A DNA stretch of 64,000 nucleotides from Pseudomonas brassicacearum. Its GTDB lineage: Bacteria > Pseudomonadota > Gammaproteobacteria > Pseudomonadales > Pseudomonadaceae. The translations under genes and the position numbers were made by a program. Where the stretch lies: assembly GCF_000585995.1 (NCBI RefSeq), contig NZ_CP007410.1:5173430-5237429 (forward strand), given 5' to 3'. Below, in pieces: positions 8,542 to 18,988 of the stretch. The notes under the pieces were generated by a model. It did no database searches. It saw nothing but the letters and a program-made list of their open reading frames with translations, and had not been told where the DNA came from. How positions within the stretch are numbered: the stretch's first letter is position 1; each line of letters opens with the position of its first letter.

Positions 8542-11500
8542 ATGGCTTTTACCGATCCGTTCATCCGCCGCCCGGTGCTCGCCACCGTGGTCAGTCTGTT
8601 GATCGTACTCCTGGGCTTCCAGGCCTGGAGCAAGTTGCCCCTGCGTCAGTACCCGCAGATGGAGAACGCCCTGATCACGGTGACCACCGCCTACCCCGGG
8701 GCCAACGCCGAGACCATCCAGGGCTACATCACCCAACCGATGCAACAGAGCCTAGCCAGTGCCGAGGGCATCGACTACATGACCTCGGTCAGCCGCCAGA
8801 ACTTCTCGGTGATATCGGTCTATGCCCGCATCGGCTCCAACAGCGACCGGCTTTTTACCGAACTGCTGGCCAAGGCCAACGAGGTCAAGAACCAACTGCC
8901 CCAGGATGCCGAAGACCCAGTGCTCAGCCGCGAGGCCGCCGATGCCTCGGCACTGATGTACATCAGCTTTTTCAGCAAGGAATTGAACAACCCGCAGATC
9001 ACCGACTACCTGTCACGGGTGATCCAGCCCAAGCTGGCGACACTGCCGGGCATGGCCGAAGCGGAGATTCTCGGCAACCAGGTCTTCGCCATGCGCCTGT
9101 GGCTGGACCCGGTGAAACTCGCCGGTTTCGGCCTCACCGCCGCCGACGTGACCGACGCCGTGCGCCAGCACAACTTCCTCTCCGCCGCCGGTGAAGTGAA
9201 AGGCGAATATGTGGTCACCAGCATCAACGCCAACACCGAACTCAAGTCCGCCGAGGCCTTCGCCGCCATCCCGCTCAAGACCGAGGGCGACAGCCGCGTG
9301 TTGCTGCGGGACGTGGCCCGCGTGGAGATGGGCGCCGAGAACTACGACACCATCAGTTCCTTCGGCGGCACGCCCTCGGTGTACATCGGGATCAAGGCCA
9401 CGCCCGGCGCGAACCCGCTGGATGTGATCAAGGAAGTGCGCAAGATCATGCCGGAGATGGAGGCCCAGCTGCCGACCAACCTCAAGGCCGAAATCGCCTA
9501 CGACGCCACCCTGTTCATCCAGGCGTCCATCGACGAGGTGGTGAAAACCCTGTTCGAGGCGGTGCTGATCGTCATCGTCGTGGTGTTCCTGTTCCTCGGC
9601 GCCCTGCGCTCGGTGGTCATCCCGGTGGTGACCATCCCGCTGTCGATGATCGGCGTAATGTTCTTCATGCAGTTGATGGGCTACTCGATGAACCTCCTGA
9701 CGCTGCTGGCCATGGTGCTTGCCATCGGCCTGGTGGTGGACGATGCCATCGTGGTGGTGGAGAACATTCACCGGCACATCGAGGAAGGCAAGACCCCCTT
9801 CGATGCCGCGATAGAAGGTGCCCGGGAAATCGCCATCCCGGTCGTCTCGATGACCATCACCCTGGCGGCGGTGTACGCGCCGATCGGCCTGCTCGAAGGC
9901 CTGACGGGGGCCTTGTTCAAGGAGTTCGCCTTGACCCTGGCCGGGGCGGTGGTGATTTCCGGGATCGTCGCCCTGACCCTGTCGCCCATGATGTGCGCCA
10001 TGCTGCTGCGCCACGACGAGAACCCCTCGGGGCTGGCCCATCGGCTGGACATGGTCTTCGAACGCTTGAAGAGCCGTTACCAGCGCCTGCTTCACGGCAC
10101 ACTCAATGCCCGGCCGGTGGTGCTGGTGTTCGCCGGAATCATCCTGCTCCTGATTCCGGTGCTGATCATGTTCAGCAAGTCCGAGCTGGCGCCCGACGAG
10201 GACCAGGGCATCATCTTCATGATGGCCAATGCCCCGAAGACGACCAACCTCGACTACCTGAACGCCTACACCGATCACTTCATCACCATCTTCAAGGAGT
10301 TCCCCGAGTACTACTCCTCGTTCCAGATCAACGGCTACAACGGTGTGCAGTCCGGCATCGGCGGCTTCCTGCTCAAGCCGTGGAACGAGCGCAGCCGCAC
10401 CCAGATGGAAATCCTGCCGGAGGTCCAGGCCAAGCTGGAGAGTATTCCCGGCTTGCAGATCTTCGGTTTCAACCTGCCTTCATTGCCAGGCACTGGCGAA
10501 GGTCTGCCATTTGCCTTTGTCATCAACTCGCCGAAGGATTACGCCACTCTGCTTGAAATCGCCGAACGCGTTAAAAAACACGCGTTGGAATCAGGCAAGT
10601 TCGCCTTCATGGACATTGACCTGGCGTTCGACAAACCCGAAGTGGTGGTCGACATCGACCGCGCCAAGGCGGCCCAGATGGGGGTTTCGATGCAGGACCT
10701 GGGCGGCACCCTGGCGACCATGCTGGGTGAGGCCGAGATCAATCGCTTCACCATTGAAGGACGCAGCTACAAGGTCATTGCCCAGGTCGAACGGTCGTTT
10801 CGGGACAACCCGGACTGGCTGAACAATTACTACGTGAAAAATACCCAGGGTGAGTTGCTGCCGCTGTCGACCCTGATCAAGGTCAGCGACCAGGCGCGGC
10901 CACGGCAATTGAACCAGTTCCAGCAGCTCAATGCGGTCACGATTTCCGGCTTTCCCATCGTGAGCATGGGCGAAGCCATCGAGACTGTCCGCCAGATCGC
11001 CCGGGAGGAAGCGCCGGTAGGCTTCGCCTTCGATTACGCAGGGGCTTCGCGGCAGTTCGTACAGGAAGGCAGCGCCCTGTGGGTCACCTTTGCCCTGGCC
11101 CTGGCGATTATCTTCCTGGTGCTGGCGGCCCAATTCGAAAGCTTCCGGGATCCGCTGGTGATTCTGGTGACGGTGCCACTGTCCATCTGCGGAGCGTTGA
11201 TCCCACTGTTCCTCGGCTGGTCGAGCATGAACATCTACACCCAGGTGGGACTGGTGACGCTGATCGGCCTGATCAGCAAGCACGGGATCCTGATCGTCGA
11301 ATTCGCCAACCAGTTGCGCAAGGATCAGGGGCTGACGCCAAGGGACGCCGTGGAGCAAGCGGCCTCGATTCGTCTGCGACCGGTGCTGATGACCACTGCG
11401 GCGATGGTGTTTGGCATGGTGCCGCTGATCCTCGCCACCGGTGCCGGTGCGGTGAGTCGCTTCGACATCGGCATGGTGATCGCTACCGGGATGTCGATTG

Positions 11501-11568
11501 GTACGTTGTTCACGCTGTTCGTGCTGCCCTGCGTCTACACATTGCTGGCCAAGCCCGACAAAGCCTGA
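8542..11568 (+). CDS. mexW: RND multidrug efflux transporter, MexW-like
   Basis: The protein has 1008 residues with the HAE1-type RND layout: an N-terminal helix in MAFTDPFIRRPVLATVV, two large periplasmic loops and two blocks of six membrane helices. The proton-relay acidic pair is D400-D401 (LVVDDAIVVVEN) in helix 4 and the relay lysine is K913 in SKHGILIVEF of helix 10. It starts 13 bp after mexV, so the two are one operon. It should export amphiphilic drugs from the inner membrane and periplasm. The exact substrate set cannot be read from sequence. MexN-type pumps are the closest alternative. Confidence 0.8.
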   Translation: MAFTDPFIRRPVLATVVSLLIVLLGFQAWSKLPLRQYPQMENALITVTTAYPGANAETIQGYITQPMQQSLASAEGIDYMTSVSRQNFSVISVYARIGSNSDRLFTELLAKANEVKNQLPQDAEDPVLSREAADASALMYISFFSKELNNPQITDYLSRVIQPKLATLPGMAEAEILGNQVFAMRLWLDPVKLAGFGLTAADVTDAVRQHNFLSAAGEVKGEYVVTSINANTELKSAEAFAAIPLKTEGDSRVLLRDVARVEMGAENYDTISSFGGTPSVYIGIKATPGANPLDVIKEVRKIMPEMEAQLPTNLKAEIAYDATLFIQASIDEVVKTLFEAVLIVIVVVFLFLGALRSVVIPVVTIPLSMIGVMFFMQLMGYSMNLLTLLAMVLAIGLVVDDAIVVVENIHRHIEEGKTPFDAAIEGAREIAIPVVSMTITLAAVYAPIGLLEGLTGALFKEFALTLAGAVVISGIVALTLSPMMCAMLLRHDENPSGLAHRLDMVFERLKSRYQRLLHGTLNARPVVLVFAGIILLLIPVLIMFSKSELAPDEDQGIIFMMANAPKTTNLDYLNAYTDHFITIFKEFPEYYSSFQINGYNGVQSGIGGFLLKPWNERSRTQMEILPEVQAKLESIPGLQIFGFNLPSLPGTGEGLPFAFVINSPKDYATLLEIAERVKKHALESGKFAFMDIDLAFDKPEVVVDIDRAKAAQMGVSMQDLGGTLATMLGEAEINRFTIEGRSYKVIAQVERSFRDNPDWLNNYYVKNTQGELLPLSTLIKVSDQARPRQLNQFQQLNAVTISGFPIVSMGEAIETVRQIAREEAPVGFAFDYAGASRQFVQEGSALWVTFALALAIIFLVLAAQFESFRDPLVILVTVPLSICGALIPLFLGWSSMNIYTQVGLVTLIGLISKHGILIVEFANQLRKDQGLTPRDAVEQAASIRLRPVLMTTAAMVFGMVPLILATGAGAVSRFDIGMVIATGMSIGTLFTLFVLPCVYTLLAKPDKA

Positions 11569-11635
11569 GGCATTGGACCTTGACCACAGATTTAGTGGTT
11601 GGCTGGAGACTTGTGGCAGGTGGTAGAGAACCCAA

Positions 11636-11666
11636 AAATAAAAGCCCCGCGCATGCGAGGCTTTTA
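11636..11666. terminator. Bidirectional terminator after mexW
   Basis: AAAAGCC and GGCTTTT arms flank a short GC-rich loop, with an A-run before and a T-run after. It can serve both mexW (+) and the small exported protein gene (-) that converge here. Confidence 0.8.
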
Positions 11667-11683
11667 TCTGGGCTTCATGATGT

Positions 11684-11911
11684 TCAACTCTGCGGCCTCA
11701 TCCCTTGAGAAAGACTGAACATGAACAGCAACAGATCGTCATCCGGTCGGATCGCCTCGCTGGCCTTGGCCACCCTTGGTAAAGGGCAGTGGGCGCCAGT
11801 GTTGGAGGCACTGAGGATCTGCGAGCGTGGCTGTTCCCAGACAGCCACCGCCATCGATGCAACTGCCAGAGCTCCTACTAAAAACACACCTCTAGCAATT
11901 TCTAGTTTCAT
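11684..11911 (-). CDS. Small exported protein of unknown function
   Basis: This 75-residue protein has a hydrophobic N-terminal signal (residues 8-24), one Cys (CPLPRV) and the distinctive C-terminus RPDDDLLLFMFSLSQGMRPQS. It lies 2 bp downstream of the InaA-like kinase gene on the same strand and ends before a terminator. In P. aeruginosa a small hypothetical gene (PA4377 as I recall) occupies the same place beside inaA. It is therefore probably the last gene of the ColR-associated transcript. The function is not known. Confidence 0.75.
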   Translation of the reverse strand: MKLEIARGVFLVGALAVASMAVAVWEQPRSQILSASNTGAHCPLPRVAKASEAIRPDDDLLLFMFSLSQGMRPQS

Positions 11912-11913
11912 CG

Positions 11914-12624
11914 CTATAAACCTTTGATGGCGCTGCCAAACGCCGCCTCATAAAAGTAGACGAGTTTTTTCCAGTCAGCGCCGCTGAACGACGAATGGCG
12001 CCGCAGCTGCTTCATGTCATGGGAGGCCGCTTGCCGGGCAGTCAGGCGCTGGCGACACTTCTCGAAATCGAGCAAAGCCACTTCGACCTTGGCCGCCTCG
12101 CCCTCCCCGGTCACGCGCACAAAGACATGCTTGATATAGAGACAGCCATGCTGCCACCGCCCCTTGTGCATGCGAACCAGATTTTCAGCCAGCCCCAGGA
12201 GAATTTGATCATGCACGGCTTCGCCATGACGCTCGCGCCCACCACCGGCATACCAGTGCTCGATCTCTTCAAAACCTTCCAGCGCCTGGGTCACCAACAG
12301 CGCACGCCACTTATGAACCGGGTCCCGCTGGGCGCCACAGAAAATCAACTCGGGGACGCGAACATCAAGCCGAGTCAACGCCAGCAGTGCATCCTGCTCA
12401 CGCAGTACGGTCGGCCGACCGAACGGGTGCAGCCAACTGCGATAAATGTGTCCGGTCTGACGCTTGGCATAAAGCAGCTTGCCGTCCTTGCTCCTGATCC
12501 GTTGCACACCGCTTTCACCGCCGCGACGCACATTGGGCTCTTCCACCCACTCACCCTGCTGACGCCAGAAATGCTCGAAGTCGTCGAGGAGAATCGTTGA
12601 TGTCTCTGCTGCCTGTACACCCAT
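11914..12624 (-). CDS. inaA: InaA/WapQ-like lipopolysaccharide kinase
   Basis: This 236-residue protein has a degenerate protein-kinase fold: a Lys in LLYAKRQ, a catalytic-loop-like HGCLYIKHVFV with bound helix, and a DFE metal motif (LLDFEKCRQ). These are features of the WaaP/InaA family that phosphorylates heptose in the lipopolysaccharide core. The ATG at 12624 is chosen because AAGAGG/AAGGG precedes it and it lies 4 bp past the methyltransferase stop. Upstream starts at 12648 or 12666 would overlap that gene. In P. fluorescens WCS365 the equivalent gene (wapQ) is downstream of colR/S and orf222 and affects outer-membrane integrity. Confidence 0.8.
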   Translation of the reverse strand: MGVQAAETSTILLDDFEHFWRQQGEWVEEPNVRRGGESGVQRIRSKDGKLLYAKRQTGHIYRSWLHPFGRPTVLREQDALLALTRLDVRVPELIFCGAQRDPVHKWRALLVTQALEGFEEIEHWYAGGGRERHGEAVHDQILLGLAENLVRMHKGRWQHGCLYIKHVFVRVTGEGEAAKVEVALLDFEKCRQRLTARQAASHDMKQLRRHSSFSGADWKKLVYFYEAAFGSAIKGL

Positions 12625-12628
12625 GCCC

Positions 12629-13297
12629 TTACCTCTTGCGTAATACATAAACTCGCCACATGGCATAGAGCGGTAGAAAATCCAGTCGTTCCTGAATGCG
12701 AAACCCGGCCTGCCGAAACTCGTCTTCTACTGTAGCGACCGGTAACACAAATCGATTCTGGTAGTCTTTTCGCCCACGAGTGCGCTCCTGGCGCTTGCGT
12801 TTCCAGGCCTTGAAATTGCCATCGACCCACAGTGAAACGATTACGCTGTCACGGCTGACACGCTCGAATTCCTTCAAGATCGCCAGTCGATGCGCGGGTT
12901 CGCCGATGTGGTGCAGCAGGCGCATGCAAAAAATGCTGTCGACGGCGTTATCAGGCAAGGCAATGTCGAACGCAGAAGTGTGCAAGGGTTGTACCCGTTT
13001 CACGACATTGGCCGGTTGGGCATCAACGGCAGTCTTGATCATGGCCTCGGAATTGTCGGCGCCGATGATCACCCGGTTCGGTTTTTCGGCCAACAGCGGC
13101 CAGAAGCGCCCAGCCCCGCACGGCAGATCCAAGACCAGGCTAGGGTCGCTCGCAAGCGTCAATGCGCGCCGGGCCAGTTGTTGGTCTCGCAAGTTGGACA
13201 GACGGCGACTCAAGCTGCCCCGATGCTTATGAAAATATCTTTGGGCATGCTGCTCGTCATATTTCTCGGAAAAGTCGAGCTTGATGGGATCGGGCAT
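12629..13297 (-). CDS. SAM-dependent methyltransferase, Orf222-like
   Basis: This class I methyltransferase has motif I LVLDLPCGAGRFW, an acidic end of beta-2 (VIIGADNS) and motif LPDNAVDSIFCMRLLHHI. From the ATG at 13297 it is exactly 222 residues. That matches the name orf222 of the ColR-controlled methyltransferase gene described in P. fluorescens WCS365. GGAGG lies 10 nt before this start; a GTG/ATG-type start at 13345 has no good site. It lies downstream of colS, with the InaA-like kinase next. The substrate is unknown and a lipid or LPS-related target is inferred from the context. Confidence 0.8.
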   Translation of the reverse strand: MPDPIKLDFSEKYDEQHAQRYFHKHRGSLSRRLSNLRDQQLARRALTLASDPSLVLDLPCGAGRFWPLLAEKPNRVIIGADNSEAMIKTAVDAQPANVVKRVQPLHTSAFDIALPDNAVDSIFCMRLLHHIGEPAHRLAILKEFERVSRDSVIVSLWVDGNFKAWKRKRQERTRGRKDYQNRFVLPVATVEDEFRQAGFRIQERLDFLPLYAMWRVYVLRKR

Positions 13298-13367
13298 TGA
13301 TGGGGCGCCTCCATGATTGAATAGCCCCACCTTATGAATCGTCATGTCAGGGTCAGGTCATCTCTTT

Positions 13368-13383
13368 GTGAAAACTTTGTCAT
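13368..13383 (-). promoter_or_regulatory. Possible ColR-binding site upstream of the methyltransferase
   Basis: On the minus strand the segment reads ATGACAAAGTTTTCAC. This resembles the ColR motif reported in P. putida, which ends in TTTTTCAC, with a few mismatches. It lies about 70 bp before the methyltransferase start, the position where ColR would activate orf222. The motif is recalled from memory and the call is tentative. Confidence 0.35.
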
Positions 13384-13425
13384 GTAAACGACCCAATGTT
13401 TACAAGATTTTTCCAAGCTACGGGA

Positions 13426-14703
13426 TCAGACTGTCGGGTTCAACTCCACTTCGAAGTGACAACCGCTGGGTTCCATCGTACTGAGGCTCACCGTCCAGCC
13501 CTGGTTCTCGCAGATCCGCTGGACCAGCGACAACCCAAGCCCCAACCCCTCGCCGCGTTTTTCATTACCGCGTACGAACGGTTCGAACATCGCCTCACGC
13601 TTCTCCTCCGGGATGCCCACGCCACTGTCCTCGACCACAAATCCGGTGGCGGTCAATGAGAGACGAATGAATCCCTGGTCGGTGTAGTGCAAGGCGTTGC
13701 GCAGCAGGTTGCCCATGACGGCGGTCAGGAACGTGGCGTTATACAGCGTATCGGCGGTTTGCCCCGGTTCGAAGATCAGCGTCAGGCCTTTGGATTCGAT
13801 TGGGCCGCGCCACACCCCGAGGAGGTTTTCAGCCACCGATGAGAGGGCCAGCCGCGGTGACATACCGTTGTCTTCACGCTGGGCCCTGGCGAGCATCAAG
13901 AAGGTTTGCACCAGCTCGCGCATCTCTTCACTGGCCCGGTTGATGCGCTCGACCTGGGTGCGACCGCGCTGATCCAGTGCCGTGTTTTCCAGCAGCAGTT
14001 CGCAGGAGGTCGCCAGAACCATCAACGGCGTGCGCAGCTCGTGGCTCACGTCGCTGGTAAACAACCGCTCGCGAGTCAGGGCCTGACGCAACCGCCCCAG
14101 TGTGGCGTCGAACGCCACGGCCAGTTCACCCACCTCATCGGCGGCATAATCCGGGGCCAGCGGTGGGGCGAGCCCGAGAAGCTGGTCGCGATGGCGCACT
14201 TGCCGGGCCAGGCGAACCACGGGAGCCATCACTCGGCGTGCCAGGACCCAGCCCAGGAATACCGCCAGCGCCAGGCTGAGCACGAAGCCCACCAGCACCA
14301 CGGCGAACAACACCCGTTCGCGCTCTTCGAAGTCGCTCTGGTCTTGCAGCAACACGTAATGCCGACCATCAACGATCTCGACCATGGCGTGATACGACAA
14401 TTGCTCGCGAAACACCTCGTGGAAACCACGCTCCAGATGGCGCAGGTCCTTGGGCAATTCAAAGTCGCCCGGGCCGCCGCTGAAATAAAACAGCTGGTCG
14501 GGTTCCGGCCGGTGATTCCAGTCCGAGACGCTGTCCATCAACAGCAAGCGTTGCAGGTCGCCCCCAAGCCCGGCGGAAATCAGCTTCTCTTCTACCAGAT
14601 GGACCGTCGCCACGATGCCCATGGCAAATGCCCCAGCCACCAATGCACTCATCAGCGCAAAGGCGATAATGATCCGTTGGGCAAGGCTCTGCTTAAACTC
14701 CAT
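13426..14703 (-). CDS. colS: Sensor histidine kinase ColS
   Basis: This 425-residue kinase has two membrane helices (about 10-32 and 131-155) enclosing a periplasmic loop of about 100 residues. HAMP, the phospho-acceptor motif DVSHELRTPL and ATPase boxes (NLLRNALHY, VEDSGVGI, GEGLGLGL) follow. The loop contains H35, E38, E96, H105, E126 and E129, including an ExxE pair. These are the residues I recall as metal-sensing in P. putida ColS (ferric iron, zinc). The numbering agrees only with the ATG at 14703, supporting that start over the GTG at 14706. It overlaps the colR end by 11 bp, giving coupled translation. Confidence 0.9.
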   Translation of the reverse strand: MEFKQSLAQRIIIAFALMSALVAGAFAMGIVATVHLVEEKLISAGLGGDLQRLLLMDSVSDWNHRPEPDQLFYFSGGPGDFELPKDLRHLERGFHEVFREQLSYHAMVEIVDGRHYVLLQDQSDFEERERVLFAVVLVGFVLSLALAVFLGWVLARRVMAPVVRLARQVRHRDQLLGLAPPLAPDYAADEVGELAVAFDATLGRLRQALTRERLFTSDVSHELRTPLMVLATSCELLLENTALDQRGRTQVERINRASEEMRELVQTFLMLARAQREDNGMSPRLALSSVAENLLGVWRGPIESKGLTLIFEPGQTADTLYNATFLTAVMGNLLRNALHYTDQGFIRLSLTATGFVVEDSGVGIPEEKREAMFEPFVRGNEKRGEGLGLGLSLVQRICENQGWTVSLSTMEPSGCHFEVELNPTV

Positions 14704-15376
14704 CACGGCCCTCGGCCAGGCGATAACCCACGCCGTGCACGGTGTGCAACAGCGGCTTGTCGAACGGTTTGTCGATCACCTGGCGCAGTTGATGGACGTG
14801 GCTGCGCAGACTGTCGCTGTCCGGGCAATCATCGCCCCACAGCGCTTCTTCGAGGATTTCCCGGCGTAACACATGGGGGCTTTTCTGCATCAGGACCGCC
14901 AGCAGTTTCAGGCCTACGGGGTTGAGCTTGAGCAGCTTGCCTTCACGGGTCACTTCCAGGGTGTCGAGGTCGTAACTCAGGTCGCCCACCTGCAAGGCGC
15001 GGCGGCCACCACCCTGGGCGCGACGCATGACGGCCTCGATCCGCGCCGCCAGTTCCGACAGGGCAAAGGGTTTGATCAAGTAATCATCGGCCCCGGACTT
15101 GAAGCCCTGCAGACGATCGTCCAACTGATCCCGCGCGGTCAGCATGATCACCGGCGTATCGCGCCGGGCGTCTTCGCGCAGACGCTTGCACAAGGTGTAG
15201 CCGTCGATGCCCGGCAACATGATGTCGAGCACGATCAAGTCGTAGTGTTCGGTAGCGGCCAGGTGCAACCCCGACAAACCGTCCTGGGCACAATCGACGG
15301 TGTAGCCCTTGAGCCCCAGGTAATCGGCCAGATTGGCCAGGATGTCGCGGTTGTCTTCAACCAACAGAATTCGCAT
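14693..15376 (-). CDS. colR: Response regulator ColR
   Basis: This 227-residue OmpR-type regulator has phospho-acceptor D51 (LIVLDIMLPGIDG), a conserved Lys in LIKPFALSEL and a winged-helix domain ending LLHTVHGVGYRLAEG. The ATG at 15376 is preceded by GAGGAG at a 6-nt spacing; the ATG at 15382 would touch that site. It forms an operon with colS. ColR controls genes for outer-membrane integrity, LPS modification and root colonisation in pseudomonads. Here the methyltransferase, the InaA-like kinase and the divergent PAP2 gene are the obvious candidate targets. Confidence 0.9.
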   Translation of the reverse strand: MRILLVEDNRDILANLADYLGLKGYTVDCAQDGLSGLHLAATEHYDLIVLDIMLPGIDGYTLCKRLREDARRDTPVIMLTARDQLDDRLQGFKSGADDYLIKPFALSELAARIEAVMRRAQGGGRRALQVGDLSYDLDTLEVTREGKLLKLNPVGLKLLAVLMQKSPHVLRREILEEALWGDDCPDSDSLRSHVHQLRQVIDKPFDKPLLHTVHGVGYRLAEGRDGV

Positions 15377-15610
15377 GGGCATCTCCTCTGCGCACGTAGA
15401 CAGTCGTCGTGGCCCGCGCAGCTTAAGGCCAAGTGTGGCCCACGGCTAGGGTTGTATCTGCTCATGTCGTGCCGAGCAGGTGGACCAGACCGATGGAAAG
15501 CCCGACAGGCATTGACGAGTTTTTCACCCAACATTCACACCTCTCCAACGCCGTACAGACCAGACTGCGCGCAACGCGCTGCTTACGAAAATCCCATCAA
15601 AGGTATTGTC

Positions 15611-16354
15611 ATGGTTTTCACCGCCATCCGCCCTGCCTCCAGGCCGTTGAACTTGCGAGTCGCCCTGGGTCTGCCCATCGTCGTCGCGGCCATCCTGGTG
15701 CTGTTGGAACTGACCACACTGGACATGGACGTGGCCAAGCTGTTTTACGACTCGGCCGCCAGGGACTTCATAGGCCGGCACAGTTTTTTTCTGGAAGACA
15801 TCCTGCATGACCGCGCCAAAGAGGTGGTCATCGTATTTTCCGTGCTGGCGGTGCTCGAGTTTATCGGCACGTTTTTCATCGCCCGGCTCAAGCCATTCAA
15901 ACGGGAACTGGGTTGCCTGGTGCTGTCCCTGGCACTGGCGACATCCTTCGTCACGCCGATGAAAGCGGTGACGGCCGTGCAATGCCCCTGGAGCCTGAAG
16001 GAATTCGGCGGCAAGGAGACCTACAGTGAACTGCTGAGCCCGCGCCCGGCCACCGACAAACCCGGCCGCTGCTGGCCCGGCGGACACGCCGCCACCGGGT
16101 TCACGCTGTTTGCGCTGTTCTTTGTGCTGCGCGACCGCCGCCCACGCCTGGCTCGTCGGGCCCTCATCTTCGCCTTCACGTTGGGCACCGTGTTCTCCGT
16201 GGGGCGGATGATGCAAGGAGCGCACTTCTTTTCCCACAATGTGTGGACGGCGGTGTTCTGTTGGCTGATCTGCCTGGGGTGTTACTACTACATCCTGTAC
16301 CGACCGGCCGGCGTTGCTGAGCGTGTCGGTGCAACCAGTCCCGCCAATGCCTGA
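15611..16354 (+). CDS. PAP2-family membrane phosphatase
   Basis: This 247-residue protein has about five or six membrane helices. The PAP2 signature is split as usual: GRCWPGGHAATGF (around residues 151-163) gives the catalytic His of motif 2, and VGRMMQGAHFFSHNVW gives motif 3. It is divergent from colR, and in P. putida a PAP2 gene sits in the same position and belongs to the ColR regulon. Dephosphorylation of lipid A, undecaprenyl-pyrophosphate or a related lipid is the likely role, but the substrate cannot be read from the sequence. The last 96 bp of the gene are duplicated downstream. Confidence 0.85.
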   Translation: MVFTAIRPASRPLNLRVALGLPIVVAAILVLLELTTLDMDVAKLFYDSAARDFIGRHSFFLEDILHDRAKEVVIVFSVLAVLEFIGTFFIARLKPFKRELGCLVLSLALATSFVTPMKAVTAVQCPWSLKEFGGKETYSELLSPRPATDKPGRCWPGGHAATGFTLFALFFVLRDRRPRLARRALIFAFTLGTVFSVGRMMQGAHFFSHNVWTAVFCWLICLGCYYYILYRPAGVAERVGATSPANA

Positions 16355-16371
16355 ACTGAACCACATCCCAA

Positions 16372-16463
16372 TGTGGGAGCGAGCTTGCTCGCGATAGCGG
16401 TGGGTCAGTGCCGGATATATGAACTGACACACCGTAATCGCGAGCAAGCTCGCTCCCACAGGG
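16372..16463. repeat. REPIN, TGTGGGAGCGAGC family, copy in unit 1
   Basis: A head-to-head REP pair: TGTGGGAGCGAGCTTGCTCG on the left and its complement on the right, inside the first unit of the tandem duplication. Confidence 0.9.
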
Positions 16464-16577
16464 GTGTTGGCTGATTTGCCTAGGGTGTTACTACTACATC
16501 CTGTACCGACCGGCCGGCATTGCTGAGCGTGTCGCTGTAACCAGTCCCGCCAATGCCTGAACTGAAGCACATCCCAA

Positions 16578-16669
16578 TGTGGGAGCGAGCTTGCTCGCGA
16601 TAGCGGTGGCTCAGTGCCGGATATATGAGCTGACACACCGTAATCGCGAGCAAGCTCGCTCCCACAGGG
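16578..16669. repeat. REPIN, TGTGGGAGCGAGC family, copy in unit 2
   Basis: The second copy, 206 bp after the first, was carried by the tandem duplication. The arms are identical to copy 1; the middle differs by two bases. Confidence 0.9.
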
Positions 16670-16701
16670 GATTGGCGCCGTGTCATGAATCCAAGGCAAT
16701 A

Positions 16702-16736
16702 AAAAACCCCGCCTGCTTGCGCAGACGGGGTTTTTC
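16702..16736 (-). terminator. Terminator of groEL
   Basis: ACCCCGCCTGC and GCAGACGGGGT form a stem with one mismatch and a TTGC loop, flanked by A- and T-runs. On the minus strand it follows the groEL stop by about 20 bp. Confidence 0.85.
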
Positions 16737-16756
16737 GCTACAGGGGTAAGGCTGGC

Positions 16757-18412
<1,656 letters not shown>

Positions 18413-18450
18413 TTAAATACTTTGTAGTCGCGGGAAAATGAACGGGAAAA

Positions 18451-18744
18451 TCAGCCTTCGACAACAGCGAGGATTTCGCTCTCGCCGATGACCAGCAGGT
18501 CTTCGCCATCGACTTTCACAGTGTTGCTACCGGAGTAAGGGCCGAATACAACCTTGTCACCCACTTTCACGGACAGCGCACGTACTTCACCGTTGTCCAG
18601 TGCTTTGCCTGGGCCTACAGCGAGGACTTCACCCTGGTTTGGCTTCTCGGCAGCCGAACCTGGCAGGACGATACCGCCAGCGGTTTTCTTTTCTTCTTCG
18701 CTGCGACGGACGACGACGCGGTCATGCAGAGGACGAAGCTTCAT
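18451..18744 (-). CDS. groS: Co-chaperonin GroES
   Basis: This 97-residue protein starts [14 protein letters not shown] and carries the mobile loop ([16 protein letters not shown], about 17-32) that contacts GroEL. The length is normal for the family. AGGAGAG precedes the ATG. It is the first gene of groESL, with a heat-shock-type promoter candidate about 140-170 bp upstream. Confidence 0.98.
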   Translation of the reverse strand: MKLRPLHDRVVVRRSEEEKKTAGGIVLPGSAAEKPNQGEVLAVGPGKALDNGEVRALSVKVGDKVVFGPYSGSNTVKVDGEDLLVIGESEILAVVEG

Positions 18745-18885
18745 TGTCGATCTCTCCTAATTGTGGTTTTCATCGGCCGGTGTAGTCCCGGCGGGTTTAA
18801 CGAATCCGGCTGTGCCGGGTGCGGTTCGTCAAGCGAACCGCGGAAGTCTGTCCAGTGTTGCCACCGGAAACCTTGCGGTGACCCA

Positions 18886-18917
18886 TACATAAGGGCGCAC
18901 AAGCCGATTACAAGGGC
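18886..18917 (-). promoter_or_regulatory. Candidate heat-shock (sigma-32) promoter of groESL
   Basis: The minus strand reads CCCTTGTAA, a 12-nt spacer, then CCCTTATGTA. This resembles the sigma-32 elements CTTGAA and CCCCATNT. It lies about 140 bp before groES. No CIRCE-type long inverted repeat is visible in this gap, so HrcA control is not suggested. Confidence 0.5.
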
Positions 18918-18956
18918 CGGGGATGAAATTTTTTACTTCTCGGAGCCAAAAACGAA

Positions 18957-18978
18957 CACGGCACCTTAAGGTGCCGTG
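18957..18978 (-). terminator. Terminator of fxsA
   Basis: A 22-bp perfect palindrome (CACGGCACCTT and its complement) is followed on the minus strand by a T-rich run after about 5 nt. It lies just after the fxsA stop and before the groESL promoter region. Confidence 0.7.
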
Positions 18979-18988
18979 CCGCTGTTTT

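Larger units (their letters stand above)
16259..16670. repeat. 206-bp tandem duplication of PAP2 gene tail plus REPIN
   Basis: Unit 1 (16259-16464) holds the last 96 bp of the PAP2 gene and the REPIN after it. Unit 2 (16465-16670) repeats it immediately with 8 substitutions that I count and no indel. In unit 2 the copied gene tail keeps its stop codon but has no start, so it is a non-coding remnant. Together with the groEL terminator it fills the 400-bp gap between the PAP2 gene and groEL. Confidence 0.95.

Noticed and set aside
14873..15610. In-frame upstream extension of the PAP2 gene
   Set aside because: It lies opposite colR. The PAP2 domain begins at the ATG at 15611, which gives the normal family length.
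16372..16669. Repeated palindromes as a possible CRISPR array
   Set aside because: The repeats are inverted pairs with the same middle sequence, not direct repeats with unique spacers, and no cas gene is in the window.
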